The translations under genes were made by a program, and so were the position numbers. Under the pieces are notes generated by a model, which saw only the letters and a program-made list of their open reading frames with translations, searched no databases and was not told the DNA's origin. A DNA stretch of 64,000 nucleotides from Dokdonella koreensis DS-123 (GTDB lineage Bacteria > Pseudomonadota > Gammaproteobacteria > Xanthomonadales > Rhodanobacteraceae), in NCBI RefSeq assembly GCF_001632775.1, contig NZ_CP015249.1, positions 786,686 through 850,685 of the forward strand, in the 5' to 3' direction. Of this stretch, positions 36,291 to 44,871 are shown piece after piece; the stretch's first letter is position 1; the number at the start of each line of letters is the position of its first letter.

Positions 36291-36410
36291 ATGCGCAAGT
36301 CGCGCCTCATCTTCCTGCTTTCGACGTCGCTGCTGGTCCTGTGCCTGGCTGCCTGCGGCAACAAGGGCGACCTGGTGCGTCCCGGCACGCCGACGCCGGC
36401 CGCGCAATGA
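36291..36410 (+). CDS. lptM: LptM (YifL-type) small lipoprotein
   Basis: 39 residues (MRKSRLIFLLSTSLLVLCLA then ACGNKGDL...). The lipobox is LAAC with acylated Cys22, followed by the conserved CGNKGDL and proline-rich tail of LptM. LptM is an outer-membrane lipoprotein that assists LptD oxidation and assembly of the LPS translocon. It directly precedes dapF as in many gammaproteobacteria; its TGA overlaps the dapF ATG (ATGA), so the two are coupled. Short length is normal for the family. Confidence 0.9.
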   Translation: MRKSRLIFLLSTSLLVLCLAACGNKGDLVRPGTPTPAAQ

Positions 36411-37273
36411 GCGCGGCGGTGGCCGCCCCGGCGAAGGCCCGGCGCGGCCTGGCGTTCACCAAGATGCACGGCATCGGCAACGACTTCGTCCTGATCGATT
36501 GCCGCGCGGCGCCGCTGCCGTTGGACGCGGTGGCGATCCGCGCCCTCGGCGACCGCCATCGCGGCGTCGGCTTCGACCAGCTGCTGACGATCGAACCGGC
36601 GCGCGACGGCAGCTGCGCGTTCGCCTACGGCATCTGGAACAGCGACGGCACGCCGGCGCTGCAGTGCGGCAACGGCGTGCGCTGCGTCGCCGCCTGGCTG
36701 CATCGCGACGGCGCCCTGCCGGCCGGCCCGCTGCGCCTGGAAGGACCGGCCGGCCCGGTCGCCGTCGAGCGGCTGGACGACGGGCGGATCCGCGTGGACA
36801 TGGGCGAGCCACGGTTCGCGCCGGCGGCCGTCCCGCTGGCCGTGGATGCCGAGAGCGACACCTATCTGCTCGAACTGGACGGCGAGACGATCGCGCTGGG
36901 CGCGGTCTCGATGGGCAACCCGCACGCGGTGATCGAAGTGGCGGATGCCGCCGCGGCGCCGGTCGCGCGGATCGGCCCGCGGATCGCGCAGGCCCCGCTG
37001 TTTCCCAGGGATTGCAATGTCGGCTTCGCCGAGCTGCGCGGGCGCGCCGCGATCGGCCTGCGCGTCTGGGAGCGCGGGGCCGGCGAGACGCTGGCCTGCG
37101 GCTCGGGCGCCTGCGCGGCGGTCGCGGTGCTGCGCCGGCGCGGCCGGGTCGATGCCGCGGTGCGCGTGACGCTGCCGGGCGGCGAGCTCGACATCCACTG
37201 GACCGGTCCGGGCGCATCGCTGTGGATGACCGGGCCGACGGCATTCGTGTTCGACGGCGAGCTGACGCCCTGA
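36407..37273 (+). CDS. dapF: diaminopimelate epimerase
   Basis: 288 residues. It interconverts LL- and meso-diaminopimelate in lysine and peptidoglycan synthesis. Both catalytic cysteines are present: C87 in the ALQCGNGVRC motif and C231 in ETLACGSGACA. MHGIGNDFVLIDCR is the diagnostic N-terminal motif. The ATG at 36407 overlaps the lptM stop and was chosen over a longer open frame that would run through lptM; it leaves a 14-residue lead before the core. Followed by DUF484 and xerC in the order typical of Pseudomonas and Xanthomonas. Confidence 0.97.
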   Translation: MSAAVAAPAKARRGLAFTKMHGIGNDFVLIDCRAAPLPLDAVAIRALGDRHRGVGFDQLLTIEPARDGSCAFAYGIWNSDGTPALQCGNGVRCVAAWLHRDGALPAGPLRLEGPAGPVAVERLDDGRIRVDMGEPRFAPAAVPLAVDAESDTYLLELDGETIALGAVSMGNPHAVIEVADAAAAPVARIGPRIAQAPLFPRDCNVGFAELRGRAAIGLRVWERGAGETLACGSGACAAVAVLRRRGRVDAAVRVTLPGGELDIHWTGPGASLWMTGPTAFVFDGELTP

Positions 37274-37378
37274 ATCCGCCGCGCGCCCTGTCCCGCCCGA
37301 CGGCGCCCGGCATGGCTTCACGCGGGCCGGTGCCGCCACGCCCGCCCGTACCCTGCGAACAACGACGAGGAGCACGCA

Positions 37379-38065
37379 ATGTCTGAACTCAGCGTCAAGG
37401 ACGGCCTGGCCGCGATGGAGGTCGCCAGCTACCTGCGCCGCCATCCGGAGTTCCTGGCCGAGTTTCCCGACATCGCACTGGCGCTGCGGCTGCCGCGCGA
37501 GCACGGGGATGCCGCTTCGCTGGCCAGCTACCAGCTGGAGGTGCTGCGCGAGAAGAACCGCGATCTCAACCGGCGCCTGCACGAGCTGGTCGAGATCGCC
37601 CACGACAACGAGCAGCTGACCGTGCGCGTGCACATGCTGACGCTGTCGCTGATGCGTGCGACGACGCCGGCCGAGACCGTCAGCCACGTGGCCGCGAGCC
37701 TGACCGAGGACTTCCACTCCGAGCACGTGCGCCTGGTGCTGTTCCGCGCCGCCCGCGACCTGCCGGCGGTCGAGTGGCTGATCACCGAGCCGGGCGGGGC
37801 GGCCGCGCTGCCGGCCTTCGCCGAGTTCTTCAAGCGCGCCGAGCCGCTGTGCGGGCGCCTGCAGCAGGACAAGCTCGACGTGCTGTTCGGTGCCAGGGCG
37901 CCGGAGATCGCCTCGGCCGCGCTGCTGCCGATCGGCGACAGCGGCCTGCTGGCGATCGGCAGCAGCGACAGCAACCGCTTCCATCCGGGCATGGGCACGA
38001 TCTTCCTGAAGCTGATCGCCGAGGCGGTGGCGGTGTCGCTGGCGCGGTTCCCGAAGACGCCGTGA
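37379..38065 (+). CDS. DUF484 family protein
   Basis: 228 residues. The family is cytosolic with a GAF-like fold; role unknown. Visible features: N-terminal VASYLRRHPEFLAEFPDIAL, a coiled-coil at about residues 40-80 (YQLEVLREKNRDLNRRLHEL), and the GAF-like part ending LAIGSSDSNRFHPGMGTIFL. GAGGAG precedes the ATG. One base separates its stop from the xerC ATG, so they form a unit; dapF-DUF484-xerC is a conserved gene order. A role beside XerC in chromosome dimer resolution has been suggested from synteny only. Confidence 0.92.
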   Translation: MSELSVKDGLAAMEVASYLRRHPEFLAEFPDIALALRLPREHGDAASLASYQLEVLREKNRDLNRRLHELVEIAHDNEQLTVRVHMLTLSLMRATTPAETVSHVAASLTEDFHSEHVRLVLFRAARDLPAVEWLITEPGGAAALPAFAEFFKRAEPLCGRLQQDKLDVLFGARAPEIASAALLPIGDSGLLAIGSSDSNRFHPGMGTIFLKLIAEAVAVSLARFPKTP

Positions 38066-38066
38066 G

Positions 38067-38966
38067 ATGAGCGAGCCGCTGGCCCGTTGCGTCGGCCGCT
38101 TCCTCGACTACCTGCGCGTCGAGCGCCGCTACGCGCCCGGCACGATCGTCAACTACCGCGACGAACTGACGCGGCTGGAGGCGGCCATGGTCGCTTCCGG
38201 CCGGACGCGCTGGGCCGAGGCCGACACCGCGACGATCCGCAGCCTGGTCGCCGCCGAGCACCGGCGTGGACGTTCGCCGGGCTCCCTGCGCATCCTGGTG
38301 TCGGCCTGCCGCAGCTTCTTCCGCTACCTGGCGCGCGAGGGCGAGGTGACGGCCAATCCGGCGGTCGGCGTGCGCCTGCCCAAGCTCCGCCGCAAGCTGC
38401 CGCAGGTGCTCGACGCCGACGAGGTCGGCGCCCTGGTCGACGTCGCTCCCGATTCGCCCGAGGCGGTCCACGACCGCGCGCTGCTGGAGCTGCTCTATTC
38501 GAGCGGCCTGCGCGTGGCCGAGCTGGTCTCGGTGCGCTGGTGCGACCTGGACGCCGCGGAGGGGCAGCTGACCGTCGTCGGCAAGGGCTCCAAGACGCGC
38601 ATCGTGCCGGTCGGCAGCCACGCGCTGGCGGCGCTGGCCGCGCTGCGGGCGCAGGACGCCGCTCCGGCCGAGGCGACGATCTTCCACGGCCGCCACGGCC
38701 GCCCGCTGTCCACCGGCGCGGCGCGCGCGCGGGTGCGCCGCCGGGCCAAGGCGCAGGGCGTCTGGAAGCGCGTCTATCCGCATCTGCTGCGGCACTCCTG
38801 TGCCAGCCACCTGCTGGAGTCCTCGGGCGACCTGCGCGCCGTGCAGGAACTGCTCGGGCACGCCGACATCGGCACGACGCAGATCTATACGCACCTGGAT
38901 TTCCAGCACCTGGCCAAGGTCTACGACGCCGCGCATCCGCGCGCGCGGCGGCGCGCGCGCGACTGA
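38067..38966 (+). CDS. xerC: tyrosine recombinase XerC
   Basis: 299 residues. With XerD it resolves chromosome dimers at dif during division. The N-terminal SAM-like core-binding domain covers about 1-95 ([20 protein letters not shown]); the catalytic domain has the first Arg in [20 protein letters not shown], HxxR in [15 protein letters not shown], the later [13 protein letters not shown] and nucleophile Y274. Position after dapF-DUF484 identifies it as XerC rather than XerD. Start ATG 38067 lies one base after the DUF484 stop. Confidence 0.96.
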   Translation: MSEPLARCVGRFLDYLRVERRYAPGTIVNYRDELTRLEAAMVASGRTRWAEADTATIRSLVAAEHRRGRSPGSLRILVSACRSFFRYLAREGEVTANPAVGVRLPKLRRKLPQVLDADEVGALVDVAPDSPEAVHDRALLELLYSSGLRVAELVSVRWCDLDAAEGQLTVVGKGSKTRIVPVGSHALAALAALRAQDAAPAEATIFHGRHGRPLSTGAARARVRRRAKAQGVWKRVYPHLLRHSCASHLLESSGDLRAVQELLGHADIGTTQIYTHLDFQHLAKVYDAAHPRARRRARD

Positions 38967-39145
38967 GCCGAAGGCGTCGCGCCCATCCTCGACCCGCGTA
39001 CGCGGCAAGGCCGCGTCGCCGGGGCGCGGATCAGAGGCCGGCGCTGCCGGCACGTGAGCGGTCCAGCCCGGGACTGCGCCAGCGGGTGGTGCCCCGGCAG
39101 TCTGGCGGCATCACGCCGTTACGTGACCGGCGCGCACCGCGCCAC

Positions 39146-39562
39146 TCAATCGCGGCAATAGCCCTCGCCGGTACGGATGACCAGGCAGTCGCGCTTGTCG
39201 GCCAGCCATTTCATGCCGGTGCCGGCGCCGTCGCTGGCGCGGATCGTCGCCTCGGTGCCGTCGCGCAGGAAGTGCAGCTCGGCATCGGCCGCGCGGCCGG
39301 CATAGGTCCGCGCCTGGTCGAGATCACGGATCGTGATGGTGTACCGGTCCGCCCCGTCGGGTGCCGGCTCGATGCGCAGGAAGGTGCCTTCCGGCCCGGT
39401 CCATTGGCCGGTCCAGGCGGCGACCGTCGCGGAGGTCACCGGTGCCGTTCCGGCGGCGGGGGGTGGGTCCGGCACGCGGGACGGCGGTGCCGCGTCGCGG
39501 CATCCGGCGATCAGTGCCACAGCGGCGAGGACGGCGAACGGCGGGAGCGATCGGGGGAGCAT
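39146..39562 (-). CDS. small lipoprotein of unknown function
   Basis: 138 residues. The N-terminus is a lipoprotein signal ([15 protein letters not shown], lipobox LIAGC, acylated Cys21) followed by a proline-rich linker; the mature domain includes [20 protein letters not shown] and ends with [16 protein letters not shown], giving a likely disulfide. The WTGQWxGPEGTFLxI pattern is a recurrent small beta-barrel-like lipoprotein motif, not functionally assigned. Divergent from hslV with 153 bp between. Confidence 0.75.
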   Translation of the reverse strand: MLPRSLPPFAVLAAVALIAGCRDAAPPSRVPDPPPAAGTAPVTSATVAAWTGQWTGPEGTFLRIEPAPDGADRYTITIRDLDQARTYAGRAADAELHFLRDGTEATIRASDGAGTGMKWLADKRDCLVIRTGEGYCRD

Positions 39563-39659
39563 AGCGGACCCTGTTCGAAACGGGAAAGGTGTCACCGTAG
39601 CGGGAAACGCCTGAACGCGCTGGGCGGCCGGCCGCAGCGGTCTGCGCGGCGCATCCCTA

Positions 39660-39686
39660 TTGGAAACCCCGTGGGGGCCCCCACGT
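39660..39686 (+). promoter_or_regulatory. possible heat-shock promoter and palindrome before hslV
   Basis: TTGGAAA (39660-39666) and CCCCACGT (39679-39686) loosely fit the sigma-32 pattern CTTGAAA/CCCCATNT, with a 12-base spacer that is short. Between and over them lies a perfect 16-base palindrome CGTGGGGGCCCCCACG (39670-39685), 30 bp before the hslV ATG. Confidence 0.35.
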
Positions 39687-39715
39687 GGACGGTTCGCGTT
39701 TTCTCGGGAAAGCCC

Positions 39716-40249
39716 ATGGAATCGTTCCACGCCACTACCATCGTTTCGGTCCGCCGCAACGGTCGCGTCGTCATCGGCGGCGACGGCCAGGTCACGCTCG
39801 GCCATACGGTCATGAAGGCCAACGCCCGCAAGATCCGCCGGCTCGGCAAGGGCGACGTGCTGGCCGGCTTCGCCGGCGCCACCGCCGACGCCTTCACGTT
39901 GTTCGAGCTGTTCGAGCAGAAGCTCGAGCGCTTCGGCGGCAACCTGACCCGCGCCGCCGTCGAGCTGACCAAGGACTGGCGCACCGATCGCCGCCTGGGC
40001 CGGCTGGAGGCGATGCTGGCGGTGGCCGACAAGGACGTATCCCTGCTGCTGTCGGGCAACGGCGACGTGGTCGAGCCCGAGCACGGCCTGATCGCGATCG
40101 GCTCCGGCGGCCCGTACGCGCAGGCCGCCGCGCGGGCGCTGCTGGAGAACACCGACCTGGACGCGCGCGGCGTGGTCGAGCAGGCGTTGAAGATCGCCGG
40201 CGACATCTGCATCTACACCAACCACAACGTGACGGTCGAGGAGCTGTAG
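39716..40249 (+). CDS. hslV: ATP-dependent protease subunit HslV (ClpQ)
   Basis: 177 residues. Proteolytic Thr-type peptidase that forms a double hexamer with HslU. The N-terminus is MESFHA then [20 protein letters not shown]; the catalytic Thr is expected right after a six-residue leader, as in xanthomonad homologues. [17 protein letters not shown] and the C-terminal HNVTVEEL match the family. The ATG at 39716 is the only sensible start. The hslU gene follows after a 90-bp gap, longer than usual. Confidence 0.97.
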   Translation: MESFHATTIVSVRRNGRVVIGGDGQVTLGHTVMKANARKIRRLGKGDVLAGFAGATADAFTLFELFEQKLERFGGNLTRAAVELTKDWRTDRRLGRLEAMLAVADKDVSLLLSGNGDVVEPEHGLIAIGSGGPYAQAAARALLENTDLDARGVVEQALKIAGDICIYTNHNVTVEEL

Positions 40250-40339
40250 GCGCCGACCGCCGGTCCTGCCCGCCCCGCCCCATCCGCCGCGATCCGCCGG
40301 CGAGCCCCTTCCACCGTTAGCGTGCGTCTTCCAGAGCCC

Positions 40340-41677
40340 ATGTCCGAACTGACTCCCCGCGAAATCGTCAACGAACTCGACCGCTACATCATCGGCCAGC
40401 AGGCGGCCAAGCGCGCCGTGGCCATCGCCTTGCGCAACCGCTGGCGACGCATGCAGCTCGAAGCGCCGCTGCGCGACGAGGTGACGCCGAAGAACATCCT
40501 GATGATCGGGCCGACCGGCGTCGGCAAGACCGAGATCGCCCGGCGCCTGGCGGGCCTGGCCAACGCGCCGTTCATCAAGGTCGAGGCGACCAAGTTCACC
40601 GAGGTCGGCTACGTCGGCAAGGACGTCGAGCAGATCGTGCGCGACCTGGCCGATGCGGCGTTCAAGATGGCGCGCGAGCAGGCCAAGGCGCGCGTGCGCT
40701 CGCAGGCCGAGGACCGGGCCGAGGATCGCGTGCTCGACGCGCTGCTGCCGCGCCGTCAGGGCGTGGGCTTCGCCAACGAGCCGGCCGCGGCCGACGGCCG
40801 CGACGCCGATACGCGCCAGAAGCTGCGCAAGCAGCTGCGCGAGGGCGCGCTCGACGAGCGCGAGATCGAGATCGACGTGGCGCTCAACGTCGGCCTGGAG
40901 ATCGTCGCGCCGCCCGGCATGGAGGAGATGACCAACCAGCTGCGCGGGATGTTCTCCTCGCTGGCCGGCCAGCGCAGCCAGAAGCGCAAGCTGACGGTCA
41001 AGAACGCGCTGCCGCTGCTGGTCGAGGAAGAGGCCGGCAAGCTGGTCAACGACGAGGAGATCAAGACGCAGGCGGTCACCAACTGCGAGCAGAACGGCAT
41101 CGTCTTCATCGACGAGATCGACAAGGTCGCCCAGCGCGGCGAATGGAGCGGCGCCGGCGTCTCGCGCGAGGGCGTGCAGCGCGATCTGCTGCCGCTGGTG
41201 GAAGGCTCGGCGGTGTCGACCAAGTACGGCATCGTGCGCACCGACCACATCCTGTTCATCGCGTCCGGCGCGTTCTCGCTGGCCAAGCCGTCGGACCTGA
41301 TCCCGGAGCTGCAGGGCCGCTTCCCGATCCGCGTGGAGCTGGCGGCGCTGACCGCCGAGGACTTCAAGCGCATCCTGGGCGAGCCGCACCACGCGCTGAC
41401 CAAGCAGTACGCGGCGCTGCTGGCCACCGAGGGCGTCACGGTCCAGTTCACCGACAGCGGCATCGGGCGCCTGGCCGAGACCGCCTTCGAGGTCAACGAG
41501 CGCACCGAGAACATCGGCGCGCGCCGCCTGCACACGGTGCTGGAGCGGTTGCTGGACGACATCTCGTTCGAGGCGGCCGACAAGAGCGGACAGACCTACG
41601 TGATCGACGCGGCCTACGTCGACCGGCACCTGGCCGGCCTGGTGCAGGACCAGGACCTGTCGCGCTACATCCTCTGA
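40340..41677 (+). CDS. hslU: HslU (ClpY) AAA+ ATPase
   Basis: 445 residues. It unfolds substrates and feeds them to HslV. N-terminal [20 protein letters not shown], Walker [10 protein letters not shown], the I-domain at about residues 110-230, Walker [12 protein letters not shown], a sensor 2 arginine near [20 protein letters not shown], and the C-terminal DLSRYIL that docks in HslV are all visible. ATG 40340 is chosen over a GTG 18 bp upstream because of homologues. It sits immediately after hslV and is most likely cotranscribed. Confidence 0.97.
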   Translation: MSELTPREIVNELDRYIIGQQAAKRAVAIALRNRWRRMQLEAPLRDEVTPKNILMIGPTGVGKTEIARRLAGLANAPFIKVEATKFTEVGYVGKDVEQIVRDLADAAFKMAREQAKARVRSQAEDRAEDRVLDALLPRRQGVGFANEPAAADGRDADTRQKLRKQLREGALDEREIEIDVALNVGLEIVAPPGMEEMTNQLRGMFSSLAGQRSQKRKLTVKNALPLLVEEEAGKLVNDEEIKTQAVTNCEQNGIVFIDEIDKVAQRGEWSGAGVSREGVQRDLLPLVEGSAVSTKYGIVRTDHILFIASGAFSLAKPSDLIPELQGRFPIRVELAALTAEDFKRILGEPHHALTKQYAALLATEGVTVQFTDSGIGRLAETAFEVNERTENIGARRLHTVLERLLDDISFEAADKSGQTYVIDAAYVDRHLAGLVQDQDLSRYIL

Positions 41678-42106
41678 CGCAACGGACGGCGGCGGTTCGC
41701 ACGCGCAAGCACGCGTCGTCCGTCGCCAGCAGGCCCGGCCCGAGACGGCCGCCGGCGCACGTGCCCCGGGCCGCGTCACCGCGGCCGTGGACCGGCGTCC
41801 GCGCCAGCGCGCTTGCTCGTCCCGAACCTGCGCGCGAACGACACGGTGTATCCGGGGACGGACGACACGCGGACAGGATGGCCGAATCGCCCGGCGACGC
41901 GTAGGATGCGCGCTGTGCGCGGGCAGCCGGGGCCGGCGCACGACGGGTTCAGGCGCAAGGGCTGCCGCATGTCCAGACCAGCGGGAAAGCACGCACGCAA
42001 CCGGCGCGCCACGGGCGCCGGCACTCGTATCGAGGACGCCGCCGCGGCTCCGCCGCGCGCCGGCACGAAATCCGCAGCGACCACCGGCCAGTCAGGGAAA
42101 AGCGTC
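41678..42106. other. gene-free stretch (429 bp) before the GTPase operon
   Basis: It holds no recognisable gene or terminator. It should contain the promoter of the four-gene operon starting at 42107; no consensus elements were identified. Open frames crossing it are arginine-rich shadows. Confidence 0.45.
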
Positions 42107-42649
42107 ATGTCCGACACCAAGAATTCCGCCGAAGCCGACCGCAACGTCGACCAGATCCGCGACATCCTGTTCGGTGGCCAGATGCGCGACTACGAGCGTC
42201 GCTTCGTCGAGCTCGACCAGCGCCTCGCCACCGACATGGCGCGTCTCCAGGAAGCGCAGGGCGAGCAGATCAAGCGGCTGGAGCGGCGCTTGGACGAGCA
42301 GTTCGAGAAGCTCGCCCAGCAACTGCGCAAGGAGATCCAGGACCGCACCAGCGCGGTCGACGATCTCGAATCGCGCGTACAGCAGGCGGCGCGTACCGCC
42401 CGCAGCGAGATCAATGCCGGCATGGACGCGTTGCAGGGCGAGCTGGCGGCCACCGACGAGCGCCTGCGCTCGGCCCTGGCCGAACTCGAAGCCGCGCTGG
42501 CACGCCGGGCCGGCGAGATCGACACGGCGCTGGCCAAGAGCAGCGGCGACCTGCGCGCGGAAAAGGTCGGCCGCGAGGACCTGGCGGCACTGATGACCGA
42601 AGTGGCGCTGCGGCTCAAGGGCCATTTCGACCTGCCGGGCAGCAAGTAA
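42107..42649 (+). CDS. coiled-coil protein, first gene of the GTPase operon
   Basis: 180 residues without signal or membrane segment. From about residue 25 to 150 it is a nearly continuous alpha-helical coiled coil (YERRFVELDQRLATDMARLQ, LERRLDEQFEKLAQQLRKEI, RSALAELEAALARRAGEIDT). A conserved-looking end (KVGREDLAALMTEVALRLKG) closes it. No known family name assigned. It begins a tight unit, with the next start 18 bp after its stop, and is likely a cytosolic scaffold for the GTPase/kinase genes downstream. Confidence 0.8.
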   Translation: MSDTKNSAEADRNVDQIRDILFGGQMRDYERRFVELDQRLATDMARLQEAQGEQIKRLERRLDEQFEKLAQQLRKEIQDRTSAVDDLESRVQQAARTARSEINAGMDALQGELAATDERLRSALAELEAALARRAGEIDTALAKSSGDLRAEKVGREDLAALMTEVALRLKGHFDLPGSK

Positions 42650-42667
42650 ACCCGGCAGCCCAGCGCC

Positions 42668-44371
42668 GTGAACGACCTGGAGCGGCTCCGGCAGATCCTG
42701 CTCGACGGCGACCGGCGCGCGTTGGACGAAGCACGCCGCCGCATCGAGGCCGCCGAGCAACGCCAGCTCACGCTGGCCGAGCGCCTGCCGCAGGCGCTGG
42801 AAGAGGTCCAGCACGGGCCGCACGGCGAGCGCTTCGCGCGCGTGATGGCCGCGCCGGTCGCCGGCGCGCTCGGCACCGCCGTGCGCAGCAGCCGCCACCT
42901 GATCATCGACGCGCTGTTCCCGATCATCGGCCCGACCATCCGCAAGGCGGTCGGCGAAGCGATGCGCAGCCTGGTGACCGACATCAACCGCGCGCTGGAA
43001 AGCAGCTTCACGCTGCGCGGCCTGGCCTGGCGCGTGGAGGCCTGGCGCAGCGGCGTGCCGTATGCGGAAGTGGTGCTCAAGCACACGCTGGCCTGGCAGG
43101 TGGACCACCTGTTCCTGATCGAGCGCGAGTCGGGCCTGGTACTCGATCGCGCGTCGGCACCGGCGCTGCCCGCGCTCGATGCCGACGCGATCGCCGGCAT
43201 GCTGACCGCGATCGGCGACTTCGTCAGCGACTCGGTCGGCCGCGAGGGCGGCGACACGCTGGAGTCGGCCCGGGTCGGCGAACACCTGCTGTGGCTGATC
43301 CAGGGGCCGCGCGCGAACCTGGCGTGCTTCATCCGTGGCGTTCCCGGCACCGGCCTGCATGCGCGGCTGCAGGAGCGCCTCGAGCGGATCCACGCGGCCC
43401 TGGGCGCGGACGATGCCGATCCGGCGCTCGTCGCCTCGGTGTCCGCCGAGAATCTCGACCTCAAGGCCCTGACCGCCGACGCCGCCAGCGAGGAACCCCG
43501 CCGGCCGACCGCGTGGTGGCCGCTGCTGCTGATCGTGCTGGCCCTGGTCGGCGTGCTGGCCTGGTTCATGCTGCGCGACCGCGGCTGGGAAACGCGCGTG
43601 GAGGCGCTGCGCGGGCGCCTGGCCGACCACCCCGGCTTCGTGCTGACCGGCATCGACGCGGGCGACCGGCCACGGCTGGTGGTGCGTGGCCTGCTCGATC
43701 CGGACGCCGACCCGCTGCAGCCGCTGCTGCAGCCGGCGATCGCCGCAGGCGCGCAGCCGCAGCTGCTCGTGCAGGGCTACCTGTCCACGGCCGATGCGAT
43801 CGTGCAGCGCCGTGCCCAGCGCCTGCTGCAGCCGCCGCCGTCGGTCCGGATCGCGGTGACCGACGGCGTGCTCGCGCTCGACGGCGTGGCACCGGAAGCC
43901 TGGGTCGAGCAGGCCCGGCTGCGCGCGCCGCTGGTCGCCGGAGTTCGTGACCTGCGTCTCACTGTGGAAGCGTCGCAGCGGCCGGAAGCGATCGCCCGTG
44001 CTGAACTTGAGGCGTTGGTCCGTGAACTGCCCGAACTGCGGGGACGTTTCGAACGGGGCGAGGCGGCGGCGCCGGAATCGGCGGCGTTCGTCGATGCGCT
44101 GGCCGAGCGTCTGCGCGGAATCGGGCAGAAGGCGGCGACGGCCGGCGTCGGTATCGATCTGGTCGCGGTCGGCTGCAACGACGCGACCGGGGCGGACAGC
44201 ACCAATGCCGGCCTGCGCGGCCGGCGCGGTGAATGGCTGCGCGACGCGCTGATCGAGCGCGGCGTGCCGGCGGCGCTGATCCGCGTCGCCGACGATGCCG
44301 ACCCGCAGTTCCGCGACCGTCCGCTCGAGCGCAGCGTGTTCCTCCACCTGGACATTACGTCTCACCCATGA
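42668..44371 (+). CDS. single-pass membrane protein with periplasmic BON/OmpA-like C-terminus
   Basis: 567 residues from a GTG at 42668. Residues 1-275 are cytosolic and helical, with PIIGPTIRKAVGEAMRSLVT and AWQVDHLFLIERESGLVLDR. One transmembrane helix (WWPLLLIVLALVGVLAWFML, about 280-299) leads to a BON-like segment (GFVLTGIDAGDRPRLVVRGL, VRIAVTDGVLALDGVAPEAW) and an OmpA-like end whose GLRGRRGEWLRDALIERGVP resembles the NxxLSxxRAxxV helix. This is the likely envelope sensor or anchor of the operon. The stop overlaps the GTPase start (ATGA), so stoichiometric expression is expected. Confidence 0.8.
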   Translation: MNDLERLRQILLDGDRRALDEARRRIEAAEQRQLTLAERLPQALEEVQHGPHGERFARVMAAPVAGALGTAVRSSRHLIIDALFPIIGPTIRKAVGEAMRSLVTDINRALESSFTLRGLAWRVEAWRSGVPYAEVVLKHTLAWQVDHLFLIERESGLVLDRASAPALPALDADAIAGMLTAIGDFVSDSVGREGGDTLESARVGEHLLWLIQGPRANLACFIRGVPGTGLHARLQERLERIHAALGADDADPALVASVSAENLDLKALTADAASEEPRRPTAWWPLLLIVLALVGVLAWFMLRDRGWETRVEALRGRLADHPGFVLTGIDAGDRPRLVVRGLLDPDADPLQPLLQPAIAAGAQPQLLVQGYLSTADAIVQRRAQRLLQPPPSVRIAVTDGVLALDGVAPEAWVEQARLRAPLVAGVRDLRLTVEASQRPEAIARAELEALVRELPELRGRFERGEAAAPESAAFVDALAERLRGIGQKAATAGVGIDLVAVGCNDATGADSTNAGLRGRRGEWLRDALIERGVPAALIRVADDADPQFRDRPLERSVFLHLDITSHP

Positions 44372-44871
44372 TCCGCTCCTCTGCCCGCAAGATCTGCATG
44401 CTCGGCGACTTCGGCGTCGGCAAGACCAGTCTCGTTGCGCGCTTCGTCCACAACACCTTTTCCGAGAAGTACCTGACCACGGTCGGCGTCAAGGTCGACA
44501 CCTGCGAGGTCGCGCGGACCGACGGCGAACCGCGCAAGCTGGTGGTCTGGGACATGGCCGGCCGCAACGGCATCGACACGCTCGGCGCCAGCTACCTGCG
44601 CGGCGCCAGCGGCCTGCTGCTGGTGGTCGACGGCACCCGCGCCGCGACCCTGCGCACGGCACTGAACCTGCTGATGCAGGCGCGCACGGTCGTGCCCGCC
44701 GCCGCCGCGGTGCTGATGGTCAACAAGCTGGACCTGATCGAGCACTGGGAGGTCGAGCCGCTGACCGTCGCCGAGCTGCGCAACAGCCTGCCGGTCTTCG
44801 AGACCAGCGCGCTGACCGGCGACGGCGTCGTCCAGGCGTTCGCCACCCTGGCGCGGGAGATACCCGAGTGA
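44368..44871 (+). CDS. Rab/Ras-like small GTPase
   Basis: 167 residues, the length of a minimal Ras-type G domain. G1 P-loop G13-DFGVGKT-20, switch I threonine T38 (LTTVGVKVD), G3 W61-D-M-A-G65, G4 N119-KLD-122, and G5 E145-TSAL. It should bind GTP/GDP in the cytosol as a switch. Where Ras has catalytic Gln61, this protein has Arg66, so intrinsic hydrolysis may be slow or need another catalyst. No lipidation motif at the C-terminus. Bacterial Ras-like proteins of this sort (Rup type) mostly lack known partners; here the start overlaps the membrane-protein gene, and its own stop overlaps the kinase gene start. Confidence 0.9.
   Translation: MIRSSARKICMLGDFGVGKTSLVARFVHNTFSEKYLTTVGVKVDTCEVARTDGEPRKLVVWDMAGRNGIDTLGASYLRGASGLLLVVDGTRAATLRTALNLLMQARTVVPAAAAVLMVNKLDLIEHWEVEPLTVAELRNSLPVFETSALTGDGVVQAFATLAREIPE

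Noticed and set aside
39000-39016. Hairpin ACGCGGC/GCCGCGT after xerC as terminator
   Set aside because: Only a 7-bp stem, no T-run, and such pairings are common in this composition.
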